Origin: UBA4971 sp900019985
Lineage (GTDB): Bacteria; Bacillota; SHA-98; UBA4971
Length of the DNA: 64,000 nt
Direction: 5' to 3'
Assembly (NCBI GenBank): GCA_050949175.1
Contig: JBMNFG010000011.1
Coordinates: 310,001-374,000, forward strand
Positions 1-8,507 of the stretch are shown in pieces (the stretch's first letter is position 1; each line of letters opens with the position of its first letter). Both the position numbers and the translations under genes were made by a program. The notes beneath the pieces were generated by a model that saw nothing but the letters and a program-made list of their open reading frames with translations, was not told the DNA's origin and made no database searches.

Positions 1-597
1 ATCCAGGTGGTTAGGGGAAAGGTTCAGGATCACACCTATATGGGGGCTCTTTCTAAGAGGCTGCAATTGAAAACTGGAAAGCTCCAGAACAACGACGGAA
101 TCAGCGGTTATGTTGAATACTTCGGAAAGAAGCGGATTACCAATGTTTCCGCCGACAAAAACCTGTTTTCCGCATGCTCTGAGAACTTCACCCACCAAAG
201 TAGTTGTAGTCGTTTTTCCATCGCTTCCGGTTATTCCTATAACAGGTGCCTCGCAAAGATCAAGAAACAGCCCGACTTCATTTGATTGCCAAACGCCGCA
301 TCTGCGAGCCTCAACCAGTTCAGGCAGGTCAAGAGGCATGCCTGGAGTAGGAAACATCATGTCGAACTCCCTGAGCCCGTCAAGATAACCTCTGCCAAGC
401 CTGAACTCAATGGGTAAGCCGGCTATATCCTGATAAGCAGCACCGAGTCTGCTCTCCTCTTTAACATCGCACGCAACAACCGATGCTCCGGCTTCCACAA
501 GGAACCGGATTACAGGCGCATTACTTACGCCAATACCCAAAACAGCAGCCTTCTTACCTCTGAACTTCTGAATATACTGTTTTTGCCTCTCAGTCAA
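1..597 (-). CDS. murD: UDP-N-acetylmuramoyl-L-alanine--D-glutamate ligase, N-terminal part
   Basis: Cytoplasmic Mur ligase that adds D-glutamate to UDP-MurNAc-L-Ala in peptidoglycan synthesis. The reverse strand reads in one open frame off the left edge, so only about 199 N-terminal residues are present. Visible features are an N-terminal Rossmann-like region (AAVLGIGVSNAPV), the ATP-binding loop GITGSDGKTTTTTL, and NIGNPL and ELSSFQL, both typical of MurD. The start is chosen as TTG at 597, about 6 nt after a GGAAGGTGAGG ribosome binding site; a GTG at 609 in the same frame overlaps that site. No downstream neighbour is visible. The family assignment is secure from the motifs; the C-terminus is outside the window. 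Confidence 0.9.
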   Translation of the reverse strand, partial: MTERQKQYIQKFRGKKAAVLGIGVSNAPVIRFLVEAGASVVACDVKEESRLGAAYQDIAGLPIEFRLGRGYLDGLREFDMMFPTPGMPLDLPELVEARRCGVWQSNEVGLFLDLCEAPVIGITGSDGKTTTTTLVGEVLRACGKQVFVGGNIGNPLLSEVFNITADSVVVLELSSFQLQPLRKSPHIGVILNLSPNHLD

Positions 598-687
598 TGT
601 ATTCCTCACCTTCCGTTGAAGGCGCCGGACTCGTCAATTAACAAGATTCAGTTTCTATCTACAGTCTATCAATAATCCTGGTAGCCG

Positions 688-736
688 CAAGTCATATCTA
701 ATAGTAGTCTGCCATATTCTCAAGTCATATCTAATA
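688..736. repeat. Pair of 16-bp direct repeats between murD and the sigma-factor operon
   Basis: CAAGTCATATCTAATA occurs at 688-703 and 721-736, exactly 33 bp apart, each followed by an AT-rich stretch ending in ATATTCT. The pair lies in the 335-bp divergent gap between murD and the ECF sigma gene. It may be a tandem duplication or a pair of regulatory sites. No other gene is seen in this gap. Confidence 0.6.
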
Positions 737-842
737 ATTTGTTATATTCTATAGTGTGACTTACATCTCCTGCCTGATAAGTGATGAGTTAACAAGTTGC
801 GCATTCTGCAAAGGAAAGATATACTCAAGGTAGATTTCATCA

Positions 843-867
843 GGAACTTTTTTGATCCGGATTCGTT
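843..867 (+). promoter_or_regulatory. Candidate ECF-type autoregulated promoter
   Basis: GGAACTT at 843-849 and CGTTT at 864-868 are separated so that GGAAC is followed by 16 nt and then CGTT. This matches the -35 (GGAAC/TGAAAC) and -10 (CGT) pattern recognised by many ECF sigma factors. The site lies about 65 bp upstream of the sigma gene start, the expected place for autoregulation of the operon. The match is by eye; no transcription data are available. Confidence 0.6.
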
Positions 868-932
868 TTCGCAAGTATAAGTGAGGTCTCCAAGCATGCC
901 CGGAGGTAAGGTCAAAATGGGGTGGCAGAGAA

Positions 933-1529
933 ATGTTGAACACACAGGCAATAGCTAGTGCAAAGTATCGCGAGAACGATATAGAGGCCTTTGAAGAGCT
1001 GGTCCGAACCTATGATCATAAGCTCTACCGTGTCGCCTTAAGGTTGACCGGAGATCCTGATGAGGCTAAAGACCTGGCCCAAGAGGCATTATTCCGGGCT
1101 TACCGTGCGTTTGACAGATTCAAAATGGGCACATCCTTTGAGAGGTGGCTCTTTCGTATAGCATCTAACCTGTACATCGATAAACTGAGAAAACGCGGTA
1201 AGTACAGGTTTGAATCCCTTGATGAACCTATTGCCACCCAGGACGGCTATGTAGAGAAGGTACTTCCTGACTGGACTGAAAACCCTGAAAGAATCGCACA
1301 ACAAAACGAGCTTTCAGACAAGATCCTAGCCGCCCTTCAGTCTTTGCCTCTGAACTACCGCATGGCAGTGGTCTTGTATGACCTTGAGGGATTCTCTTAT
1401 GAGGAAATCAGCGGTATCCTCCAATGCTCTATCGGCACAGTGAGATCTCGCATACATAGAGGACGCAGGCTCCTCAGAAAGAAACTGGCGCCATACGTAT
1501 ACCAAGAAACTGAGGTTGAAGTCGGATGA
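933..1529 (+). CDS. ECF RNA polymerase sigma factor (SigW/RpoE-like)
   Basis: A 198-residue extracytoplasmic-function sigma factor. Region 2 spans about residues 20-87 (RLTGDPDEAKDLAQEALFRAYRAF, then FERWLFRIASNLYIDKLRK). Region 4 spans about 130-185 (LPLNYRMAVVLYDLEGFSYEEI, then the helix-turn-helix IGTVRSRIHRGRRLLRKKL). It would direct transcription in response to envelope stress. It is the first gene of an operon with an anti-sigma factor overlapping its stop codon by 4 bp. The ATG at 933 has only a weak GGTGG-type ribosome binding site; an ATG at 917 is out of frame. A matching ECF promoter lies upstream, suggesting positive autoregulation. Confidence 0.92.
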   Translation: MLNTQAIASAKYRENDIEAFEELVRTYDHKLYRVALRLTGDPDEAKDLAQEALFRAYRAFDRFKMGTSFERWLFRIASNLYIDKLRKRGKYRFESLDEPIATQDGYVEKVLPDWTENPERIAQQNELSDKILAALQSLPLNYRMAVVLYDLEGFSYEEISGILQCSIGTVRSRIHRGRRLLRKKLAPYVYQETEVEVG

Positions 1530-2125
1530 TGGGAAGAATGACTTGTGAGAAAGTAAGGAGTCTTCTTTCTGCATATCTCGATAAAGAGCTGGCCTATCAC
1601 GAACTCCGCCAGGTCGAGCTTCATCTGTTGGACTGTGAAGCTTGTCAGAGAGAGTGCCGTGCACTCAGGCGAACGAAGGACCTCCTTGGAATGCTGGAGG
1701 AACCTGAGTTGCCGCGGGAGTTTTGGCCTGAGCTGAGAGAACGGATGAGCCTCCATCCAAAGCGTAGACTGTATCCGGGATTTCTTTTGAAGGCACTTGC
1801 CCCTGTTGCAGCCTTGCTGCTTTTGGCAATTCTGCCTTTTACCCTGGATTCACATATCGGAGCCTCAAAAGATACAGCCGTTGCTGATACAGACCTGGTT
1901 GAGCCGTACATCAGAGAGTACGTCATCTCAGGATTTGATAGGCCGTTTTCAGACAAGACTTCCCTTGGATTCGTTGCCACCGATCACGCAGTCAGCATGT
2001 ATTCATCTGACCTCTTCAGCTCCTATGAGATGTCCGCAGCTGATGAACGAGTCATCACATCGAATCCTAACGGACGAAGAATTCAAGAGGTTTTTCGGCG
2101 CGTAACGTTTCTTTCATCTAGATGA
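1526..2125 (+). CDS. Zinc-finger anti-sigma factor (zf-HC2), membrane anchored
   Basis: A 199-residue partner of the upstream ECF sigma factor. The cytoplasmic N-terminus carries the HC2 zinc-binding pattern: Cys7, His33, Cys37 and Cys40 (in HLLDCEAC). One transmembrane helix follows at about residues 88-107 (LKALAPVAALLLLAILPFTL), then about 90 extracytoplasmic residues. Such proteins hold the sigma factor inactive at the membrane until regulated proteolysis. The ATG at 1526 overlaps the sigma stop codon (ATGATG context), so translation is probably coupled. The external domain would be the place for control by the RseB-like protein encoded next; that link is inferred from the arrangement. 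Confidence 0.88.
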   Translation: MMGRMTCEKVRSLLSAYLDKELAYHELRQVELHLLDCEACQRECRALRRTKDLLGMLEEPELPREFWPELRERMSLHPKRRLYPGFLLKALAPVAALLLLAILPFTLDSHIGASKDTAVADTDLVEPYIREYVISGFDRPFSDKTSLGFVATDHAVSMYSSDLFSSYEMSAADERVITSNPNGRRIQEVFRRVTFLSSR

Positions 2126-2149
2126 TGACATGGATTGTCCAGAGGGTGA

Positions 2150-3334
2150 GTGTCTGTGGTTTTTAGGAAGGTAGTTGCTGTTCTAGTATTGTGTTTGGTG
2201 ATAGCATTATCTGAATCAGCAATAAAAGGAAACAAAACCGCATTCGCGCGAACCCCGCGTTTGCCGGAACTTGACAGTGTAGATTCTACAGGTTCGCAAA
2301 CTGCGATAAACCTGATTGAACAGGTAGCCAGAAACAGCGAATACGTGAGTTTTAAAGCAACGCAAACTGTGATAATCTGGCATCCCGAAGGCACAAGCGC
2401 TTGCATATCTAACATAGTGCACAAAGCACCGAACCTCACCAGAACAGAGTACTTGCTCTCCTCAGCAGCACCGGGCGAATTCAGGACTGTGATCTCAGAC
2501 GGCGAATCAATCTGGCATTATGAACCATCGCTTAAGGTAGTGTTTCAGATGCCGGATGTAGCTTCAGATTTTCATGACAACGCAGATGCTGAGGAGTTTA
2601 ACACAGCAAGGGATATGGATCTGATAAAAGCCAACTATGAGGTTTCATTGATTGGCACTGAGAGTCTGGCAGGAAGGCAAGCCTACGTAATCCGATTAGA
2701 GCCTCGCCATCCGGGCAACCCTTCCAGGAGAATATGGGTGGACAGGGAGTATCCTTTCATCCTGAAGACAGAAAAGTACAGGCCTGACGGGGCCATGTCA
2801 TCTGTATCCTTCTACAACCATATTGAGTTCTTTCCTGCATTGACTGACGATATCTTCCGGCTGGATACACCGCCTGATGTCGTCACAGTGGAACTACCTG
2901 CATCAGACAATCTGATGCCCCTGGACGAACTGGAAAAGGAGGCAGATTTCGCTATTCCTGTGCCGGAATTTCTGCCGCCGGGTTACGTAATCGAAGGGGG
3001 CTTTCTCAGCATATACCGAACATTTCCCGCAGCACATATCCGCCTGACTGACGGACTGAACACCATATCGTATTTTGTCTTGCCCAGGATTGAAAAAGAC
3101 AGCAGAAGACAGGATACCATATTGAGCTTCTCAGATTCATCAGGTGCCAGGGTGCTCAGGTGGAAAGAGCGAGGATATGAATTTACGCTCGTGGGCGAGG
3201 TAGACGAATCCCTGCTGACAGCGATGGCTCAGACTGTGAGGTTTGCACCGCAAGTGTCAAGGGAACCTCAGCCTGAATCGTTTTCCCAGTACGTTACCAA
3301 GTTCTTCTATCAGTTTTTTTGGTTTGATAGATAA
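2150..3334 (+). CDS. MucB/RseB-like sigma-factor regulatory protein (LolA-like fold)
   Basis: A 394-residue exported protein with an N-terminal hydrophobic signal segment (about residues 6-24). Residues about 60-245 resemble the LolA-like N-domain of MucB/RseB and outer-membrane lipoprotein-sorting proteins (DGESIWHYEP, RIWVDREYPFILKTEKY). Residues about 270-370 resemble the MucB/RseB C-domain (PEFLPPGYVIEGG ... LTDGLNTISYFVLP). In proteobacteria RseB binds the periplasmic part of the anti-sigma factor and shields it from proteolysis; position after the anti-sigma gene supports the same role here. The start is GTG 2150 or, more likely from spacing to GAGGGTGA, GTG 2156. Family confidence is moderate because sequence divergence is large. 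Confidence 0.75.
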   Translation: MSVVFRKVVAVLVLCLVIALSESAIKGNKTAFARTPRLPELDSVDSTGSQTAINLIEQVARNSEYVSFKATQTVIIWHPEGTSACISNIVHKAPNLTRTEYLLSSAAPGEFRTVISDGESIWHYEPSLKVVFQMPDVASDFHDNADAEEFNTARDMDLIKANYEVSLIGTESLAGRQAYVIRLEPRHPGNPSRRIWVDREYPFILKTEKYRPDGAMSSVSFYNHIEFFPALTDDIFRLDTPPDVVTVELPASDNLMPLDELEKEADFAIPVPEFLPPGYVIEGGFLSIYRTFPAAHIRLTDGLNTISYFVLPRIEKDSRRQDTILSFSDSSGARVLRWKERGYEFTLVGEVDESLLTAMAQTVRFAPQVSREPQPESFSQYVTKFFYQFFWFDR

Positions 3335-3359
3335 GTAGCGAGTGAAAGGAGTGGCATTT

Positions 3360-4556
3360 ATGCGCTGTGACAATAGCAATTGGAAGAAGACATTTACCTC
3401 ACACTTTCTGGTTGCAGTAATCAGTGTGCTCATTACAGGACTTGTATTCTTGCATGTTGCAGGAGACGGCCAGACGTTTGCTGCATCTGATATAGCAGTT
3501 CATGAACCTACGTCTTCTGCTGTCCAGATAGAAAGCACGCCTTCTTTCCAGATAGCGGCCCAACCCGGCGGGTATCTGATGAAGAGCAGCATTGCGGATG
3601 TAGCGGAACGCGTAGGCAAAGCAGTAGTCAACATAGATACGAAACGTACAGTAAGGGTATCCTCCATGCCGTTTGAAGACTTCTTCTTTGAATTCTTCGG
3701 AGTCAGGCAAAGGGAACGATCCAGGGAAGTGGAAGTGCCGGCTATAGCCAGCGGATTCATTGTAAGGTCAGACGGTTATGTGCTTACCAACAACCACGTT
3801 GTTGAAGGTGCAAAAGAGATCGTCGTGACTCTTGCGGACGGAAGAAAATTCGACGGGAAAATCATGGGCAGAGATTCCCGATATGACCTCGCCATAGTAA
3901 AGATAGAGGCAACGAATCTCCCCACAGTTCAACTGGGAGATTCAGATGCAATCCGTCCGGGAGACTTCGCCATTGCCATCGGGAATCCCTACGGGCTTCA
4001 GCATACAGTCACAATGGGGATAATCAGCGGGCTCGCCAGATCCCTAGACAGCGATCCCACACAGTCAGGCATATACATCCAGACTGATGCAGCAATCAAC
4101 CGCGGCAACAGCGGCGGGCCTCTCATCGATATTGAAGGCAGGGTTATCGGGATTAACACTGCAATGATTGCACAAGCCCAAGGGCTGGGCTTTGCGGTGC
4201 CGGTGAATATAGCAAAATCAGTCATGGATGACTTGATTAGCGGAAAGAAGATAACGTACCCCTGGATAGGAGTCCAACTCCAGAGCCTCACCTCTGACCT
4301 GGCTGAGTACTTCGGACTTCGTGAGAATGCAGGAGCAGTCATAGCTTATGTATACCCTGACTCCCCTGCTGAAGAAGCCGGGCTGCGAGCAGGCGACATA
4401 GTCCTTAAGCTTGACAACACTGAGATCAAGAATATAACAATGCTCCAGGAAGAGGTCAGAAAGAGGAGCGCCGGAGACAAAGTTGTGCTCCAGGTGTGGC
4501 GAGATAGGAATTACATGCTTCTGACCGTGACCTTGGGCGAAATGCCTGATGAGTAA
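3360..4556 (+). CDS. HtrA/DegP-type trypsin-like serine protease
   Basis: A 398-residue membrane-tethered quality-control protease. There is an N-terminal transmembrane or signal segment at about residues 13-31. The trypsin-like domain carries the catalytic triad His146 (TNNHVVEG), Asp176 (DSRYDLAIVKI) and Ser251 (GNSGGPL). One PDZ domain follows at about 295-390 (SPAEEAGLRAGDIVLKLDN). The ATG at 3360 is preferred over an in-frame GTG at 3342 because AAAGGAGTGG lies 7-8 nt upstream of it. It probably degrades or refolds damaged envelope proteins. It is the last gene of the sigma/anti-sigma/RseB-like operon and is followed by a terminator-like hairpin, so it is likely a regulon member. Confidence 0.93.
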   Translation: MRCDNSNWKKTFTSHFLVAVISVLITGLVFLHVAGDGQTFAASDIAVHEPTSSAVQIESTPSFQIAAQPGGYLMKSSIADVAERVGKAVVNIDTKRTVRVSSMPFEDFFFEFFGVRQRERSREVEVPAIASGFIVRSDGYVLTNNHVVEGAKEIVVTLADGRKFDGKIMGRDSRYDLAIVKIEATNLPTVQLGDSDAIRPGDFAIAIGNPYGLQHTVTMGIISGLARSLDSDPTQSGIYIQTDAAINRGNSGGPLIDIEGRVIGINTAMIAQAQGLGFAVPVNIAKSVMDDLISGKKITYPWIGVQLQSLTSDLAEYFGLRENAGAVIAYVYPDSPAEEAGLRAGDIVLKLDNTEIKNITMLQEEVRKRSAGDKVVLQVWRDRNYMLLTVTLGEMPDE

Positions 4557-4600
4557 AGAGGTGCGGAACGTCTTCGGCGAGCGATAATCCGGACTGAAGG

Positions 4601-4648
4601 CTGCCTGATCCGTAACGCTTAATCCGTAACGGCGCAGGCAGTCTTTTT
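4601..4648 (+). terminator. Candidate rho-independent terminator after the stress operon
   Basis: CTGCCTG at 4601-4607 pairs with CAGGCAG at 4635-4641, followed by TCTTTTTTG. The long loop contains two copies of ATCCGTAACG. The T-run and position right after htrA support termination, although the loop is longer than usual. Confidence 0.6.
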
Positions 4649-4746
4649 TGATGACTTTCTCAAGGAAAGAATCCATAATCATAGTATAATAGCATCATAA
4701 CAAAACACGTGACGAATAATGGGAAACTTAGAGAGGGGAAAACTCT

Positions 4747-4938
4747 ATGTCAGATGTCAGGCGCCTCTACAGAAGCAGATCCGATAAAAAGCTAGGTGGA
4801 GTATGCGGCGGATTAGCAGAGTATTTCCAGTTGGATCCAAGCCTTATACGCCTCGCTTGGATTATATTCGCAGTGCTTGGCGGTTCAGGCGTTCTCGCCT
4901 ACATCCTTGCTTGGATTGTCATTCCCGAGCAACCGTAG
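4747..4938 (+). CDS. PspC-domain membrane protein
   Basis: A 63-residue protein that is essentially a single PspC domain: LYRSRSDKKLGGVCGGLAEYF at residues 7-27, then one transmembrane helix (LAWIIFAVLGGSGVLAYILAWIVIP). PspC proteins take part in phage-shock or envelope-stress responses. A GAGAGGGG ribosome binding site precedes the ATG. A perfect TATAAT at 4685-4690 could be its -10 element, so it may have its own promoter even though it follows the ECF stress operon. Its placement next to that operon fits a shared envelope-stress theme. Confidence 0.85.
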   Translation: MSDVRRLYRSRSDKKLGGVCGGLAEYFQLDPSLIRLAWIIFAVLGGSGVLAYILAWIVIPEQP

Positions 4939-5097
4939 GCAACCTATTACTTCCCTTGGCCTACACACAAGGATAAGGAAGAGGGCCTTTGAGGACCTTC
5001 CGGTGCTAAACACGAGACCTCTCCAATGGCTTAGAGCAGGCCTTCCTCCCTATTTGTCTGCTTGGGCTATCATACAGGAAAAACCCCGGAGCGAAAC

Positions 5098-6552
5098 TTA
5101 TCGCTTTCGCCAGAAGTCCGGGATGAAGAGGACCAAAACCGTGAAAAGCTCCAGCCTGCCCAGGAGCATGCAAGCACTGAGAACCCATTTACCCAAGGCA
5201 GGGATGGATTGATAAGCAACAGGCGGACCTACGACCATAAGGGCAGGACCTGCGTTACCCAAGGTTGCCGCCACAGCAGAGGCGCTACTGACGAAGTCGA
5301 GGCCGAATCCGCTCATAATCAGTGAACCGCTGACAAATATCGCCATGTATAAAAAGAAAAAAGCAGTGACTGTATCAACGACATTACGGGAAATGGCAAG
5401 CCCGTTTATCTTCGGCAATGTGACAGCCCGTGGATAAATGAAGCGAAAGACCTCATTGTATACGTGTTTTATCAGGATAAGAACCCTTCCAACTTTAATT
5501 GCACAAGCCGTAGACCCGGCACATCCGCCTACAAACACTAAAGTCATGAGGATCGCTTTGGAGAAAGCAGGCCACGCATGAAAATCCACAGTGGCAAAGC
5601 CTGTTGTGGTGATTATTGAAACCACCTGAAAGACACAATGCCTAAATGCCTCTCTTAGGCTTTGAAAACTATCTGATGCGAGAAGGCTGTTTGCCAGCAA
5701 CAGAAGAGTTGCAGCTACAATAAGAAACACATAAAACTTAAACTCGTCATCGCGGAAGAATCCCCGAAGGCTCCTACCGGTAAAGGCACGGTAATACAGA
5801 GTAAAATTGACACCTGCAAGAAACATGAATAGAGTGATAATCCAATGGATTCCAGGGCTTCGCCATGCGCCTACGCTCGCTGCCTTAGTGGAGATGCCCC
5901 CTGTAGCCATTGTGGCAAAGGCATGGTTCACTGAATCGAAAAGGCTCATCCCTGCCAGACAGAGCAAGATTATCTCCATTGCAGTGAATCCAACGTATAT
6001 CAGCCAGAGAGTCTTTGCAGTCTCTTTGATCCTGGGAACGATCTTTTCAGGAACCGGTCCGGGCACTTCTGCCCTGAATAGCCTGCCTCCTCCGACACCT
6101 ACACCCGGCAGGACCGCAATAAAGAGAACTATGATACCCATTCCACCCAGCCAGTGTAGGAGACTCCTCCAAAACAGAAGCCCTTTGGACAGGGCTTCAA
6201 TGTCTCCCAGGACTGTAGCTCCGGTAGTGGTGAAACCGGACATAGCCTCAAAAAAAGCATCGGTATACGTTGGACAGGTGCCTGAGAGGAGAAATGGCAA
6301 AGCTCCAACAGCCGCCGCAGTGATCCACCCTAGGGTGACTATGATGAAAGACTCCTTGACAGTTGGCTCTTTGCTTGTGGAGAAACCTTTCTTTATCAAA
6401 ACACCGAGGCCTATGGCAATAGCTGCACTTATCAGGAACGATTGAAAGCCCACTTCCCGGAAGTAGATAGATATGGTCATGGGAACAAGCATAAACAGTC
6501 CTAAAAGGATAGCCAACGTCCCAACCATATTAAATGCAGATCTGATATTCAA
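5098..6552 (-). CDS. trkH: Potassium transporter membrane subunit TrkH/KtrB family
   Basis: A 484-residue multi-spanning K+ translocating subunit. The four pore-loop (selectivity filter) segments of the family are visible: FTTTGATV, ATMATGGIS, ITTTGFATV and ATLGNAGPA. The length and the GLLFWRSLLHWLGGMGIIVLFIAVLP segment are characteristic of TrkH. It would form the ion path of a Trk/Ktr uptake system with the NAD-binding regulator encoded just upstream on the same strand (48 bp apart). The two genes form an operon. Confidence 0.93.
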   Translation of the reverse strand: MNIRSAFNMVGTLAILLGLFMLVPMTISIYFREVGFQSFLISAAIAIGLGVLIKKGFSTSKEPTVKESFIIVTLGWITAAAVGALPFLLSGTCPTYTDAFFEAMSGFTTTGATVLGDIEALSKGLLFWRSLLHWLGGMGIIVLFIAVLPGVGVGGGRLFRAEVPGPVPEKIVPRIKETAKTLWLIYVGFTAMEIILLCLAGMSLFDSVNHAFATMATGGISTKAASVGAWRSPGIHWIITLFMFLAGVNFTLYYRAFTGRSLRGFFRDDEFKFYVFLIVAATLLLLANSLLASDSFQSLREAFRHCVFQVVSIITTTGFATVDFHAWPAFSKAILMTLVFVGGCAGSTACAIKVGRVLILIKHVYNEVFRFIYPRAVTLPKINGLAISRNVVDTVTAFFFLYMAIFVSGSLIMSGFGLDFVSSASAVAATLGNAGPALMVVGPPVAYQSIPALGKWVLSACMLLGRLELFTVLVLFIPDFWRKR

Positions 6553-6600
6553 GATGAAGTCGCCTCACAAGACCGGTCATTTACAGTGTTTTTCACTCTG

Positions 6601-7944
6601 CTACTTCAGATAACTCTCAAGCTGCGGCACTACTGAGGACATGGCAAAAACGACGATACTGTCTCCCGGTAGAAGAACAGTGTTTCCCCTGGGGATAATA
6701 ACTGAATCCCCTCGGATAACTGACGCGACTATCGAGCCTCTGGGAAAGTTCAAATGCCTGAGAGGCTTATTAGTTATACTTGCAGCAGGCGGAAGGCTAA
6801 TCTCCATGACTTCCAGGTTGCCTTCACCCAGCAGAGTAAGGGACACAACATTCGCCTTATGGACGAGACGCAGTACAGTGCCGGCAACAATCATCCTGGG
6901 GATAACAACAGAGTCTATACCCATCTTGGATGCTACCGGTAGATAATCGTCCCTTTCCAGTTTGATAACGACACTTTGAATCCCTGCACTCTTCGCCATG
7001 AAGCCCGCTAAGAGGTTTGTCTGGTCCTCGCCTGTCAGTGCAACAAAAGCGTCCAGAGATTTTATGCTCTCGTCCTCGAAAAAGTCAGGTTTAATACCAT
7101 CGCCATGGATAACTAAGGCATGCTTCAACTCGCCGGCTAAATACTGACAGACCTCTTCATCCTGTTCAATCACTCTTACAACCGGAATGTACTTCCTGTG
7201 TCGTTCCAGATATCTGGCCAACAGAAGGCCGGTCCTTCCTCCGCCTAGAATTGCCACACTTCTGACAGCATGTTCCCGTGTCCCCACAAGCCAGCTCATC
7301 TCTGTGGGAACACCGGTTTTTCCAACAATAAAAATGTCGTCTCCCGGTAGGATCTGCGTGCCGCCATGGGGCACCAGGGCTTCACCGCCACGGAGAATCG
7401 CTCCCACTGTACATGACGTGAGAGCTGCTTCCTCCAGGGTCATTCCTGCAATAGGGGAATTCTCCTGAACTCTAAAGCCTAACATCTGAGCTTTTCCATC
7501 AGCAAAGTATTCGACTTCTATTGCGTCAGGCGTTCTAAGATGCTTAAACACCTCATACGCCACGGTCTCCTCGGGGTTGATAATGACGTCAATACCTAAT
7601 CGCTTCGTAGACAGTTCACTGTCGGAAAGCCCTTGGTATTCAGAATTTCTGATGCGCGCAACTGTTTTCTTAACACCGAAATGCTTGGCAGTCATACATG
7701 CCACCATGTTGACCTCATCACTGTCAGTTGCCGCAACAAACAGGTCCGAGTTTCGTAGTCCTGCATCCTCTAAGACTTGTCCGCTGGCACCGTTCCCATG
7801 CACAGTCATTACATCCAGGTTTTCCCGCACTTCCGTCAGCGCTTCTTCCCTGGAATCTACAACTACTACATTGTGTCTGGCTTCTGCCAGCATCTTCGCA
7901 AGCTGAAACCCGATTTTTCCGGCCCCGACAACTACAACTGTCAA
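6601..7944 (-). CDS. trkA: Trk potassium uptake NAD-binding regulatory protein TrkA
   Basis: About 447 residues with the duplicated TrkA architecture. The first Rossmann (RCK-N) domain begins at the N-terminus with VVVVGAGKIG, followed by a TrkA-C domain at about residues 140-215. A second Rossmann domain starts near residue 229 (SVAILGGGRTGLL) and a second TrkA-C ends the protein. It gates TrkH in response to nucleotides. The start is chosen as TTG 7944, 7 nt after AAAAGGGG, which gives the usual short N-terminus right before the nucleotide loop. An in-frame TTG at 7986 would add 14 residues without a good ribosome binding site. The gene is cotranscribed with trkH. Confidence 0.92.
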   Translation of the reverse strand: MTVVVVGAGKIGFQLAKMLAEARHNVVVVDSREEALTEVRENLDVMTVHGNGASGQVLEDAGLRNSDLFVAATDSDEVNMVACMTAKHFGVKKTVARIRNSEYQGLSDSELSTKRLGIDVIINPEETVAYEVFKHLRTPDAIEVEYFADGKAQMLGFRVQENSPIAGMTLEEAALTSCTVGAILRGGEALVPHGGTQILPGDDIFIVGKTGVPTEMSWLVGTREHAVRSVAILGGGRTGLLLARYLERHRKYIPVVRVIEQDEEVCQYLAGELKHALVIHGDGIKPDFFEDESIKSLDAFVALTGEDQTNLLAGFMAKSAGIQSVVIKLERDDYLPVASKMGIDSVVIPRMIVAGTVLRLVHKANVVSLTLLGEGNLEVMEISLPPAASITNKPLRHLNFPRGSIVASVIRGDSVIIPRGNTVLLPGDSIVVFAMSSVVPQLESYLK

Positions 7945-8070
7945 GTCCACACCCCTTTTCGTCTTAGAGGTATTCTGCGCATACAAAGGGTTTCCCTGCT
8001 ACCTATGACTTTCGCCAGATGTCCCGAAAAGCCTCTGCGTAATGTAACATAAGTGTCCTCCCTTTCCCGC

Positions 8071-8194
8071 AAATTGTCAAGATCATGGTCAAAGGATAAA
8101 ACCGCTCCGGTAAATCACCACGATTATGGCCAAAAAGATAGAATTGCTCCGGCAAACCGTCAGGATTATAGTCAAAAAGATAAAGCCGCCGGGG
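8071..8194. repeat. Three degenerate 41-42-bp tandem repeats
   Basis: Units start at 8071, 8112 and 8154. They share a pattern of AAAYNRTCA, GATYATGGYCAAAAAGATA and GCTCCGG. The field lies in the roughly 560-bp gap upstream of trkA and ahead of the threonine synthase-like gene. The rest of that gap (8195-8490) is low-complexity-looking sequence with scattered similar words and no convincing gene. Confidence 0.65.
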
Positions 8195-8507
8195 CGATTA
8201 CATGCCCGTATCACTGGGACTTGCTGACTCTTCATCATCAAGTCACACCTGGGTATCGGCAAAGGAAAAGTTCTGTTGCTGACGAATCCCTCATTAGTCA
8301 CAACGTACCGTTAAGATTTACGATGCGCTGTAATGCGCCATTATGATTCGTGAAGTTAGGTAACAGTCACAGCGCACCTCTGCGATCTAGAGTCTATAGC
8401 GCACCGTTATGGCCCACAGGACCCTCGTAACACATAGCCTATCGGCATGCCGGAGGCCAGGAGTCGTATCCGCGTCATACATTATCATTTGAGGAGGGAT
8501 TCGAAAA

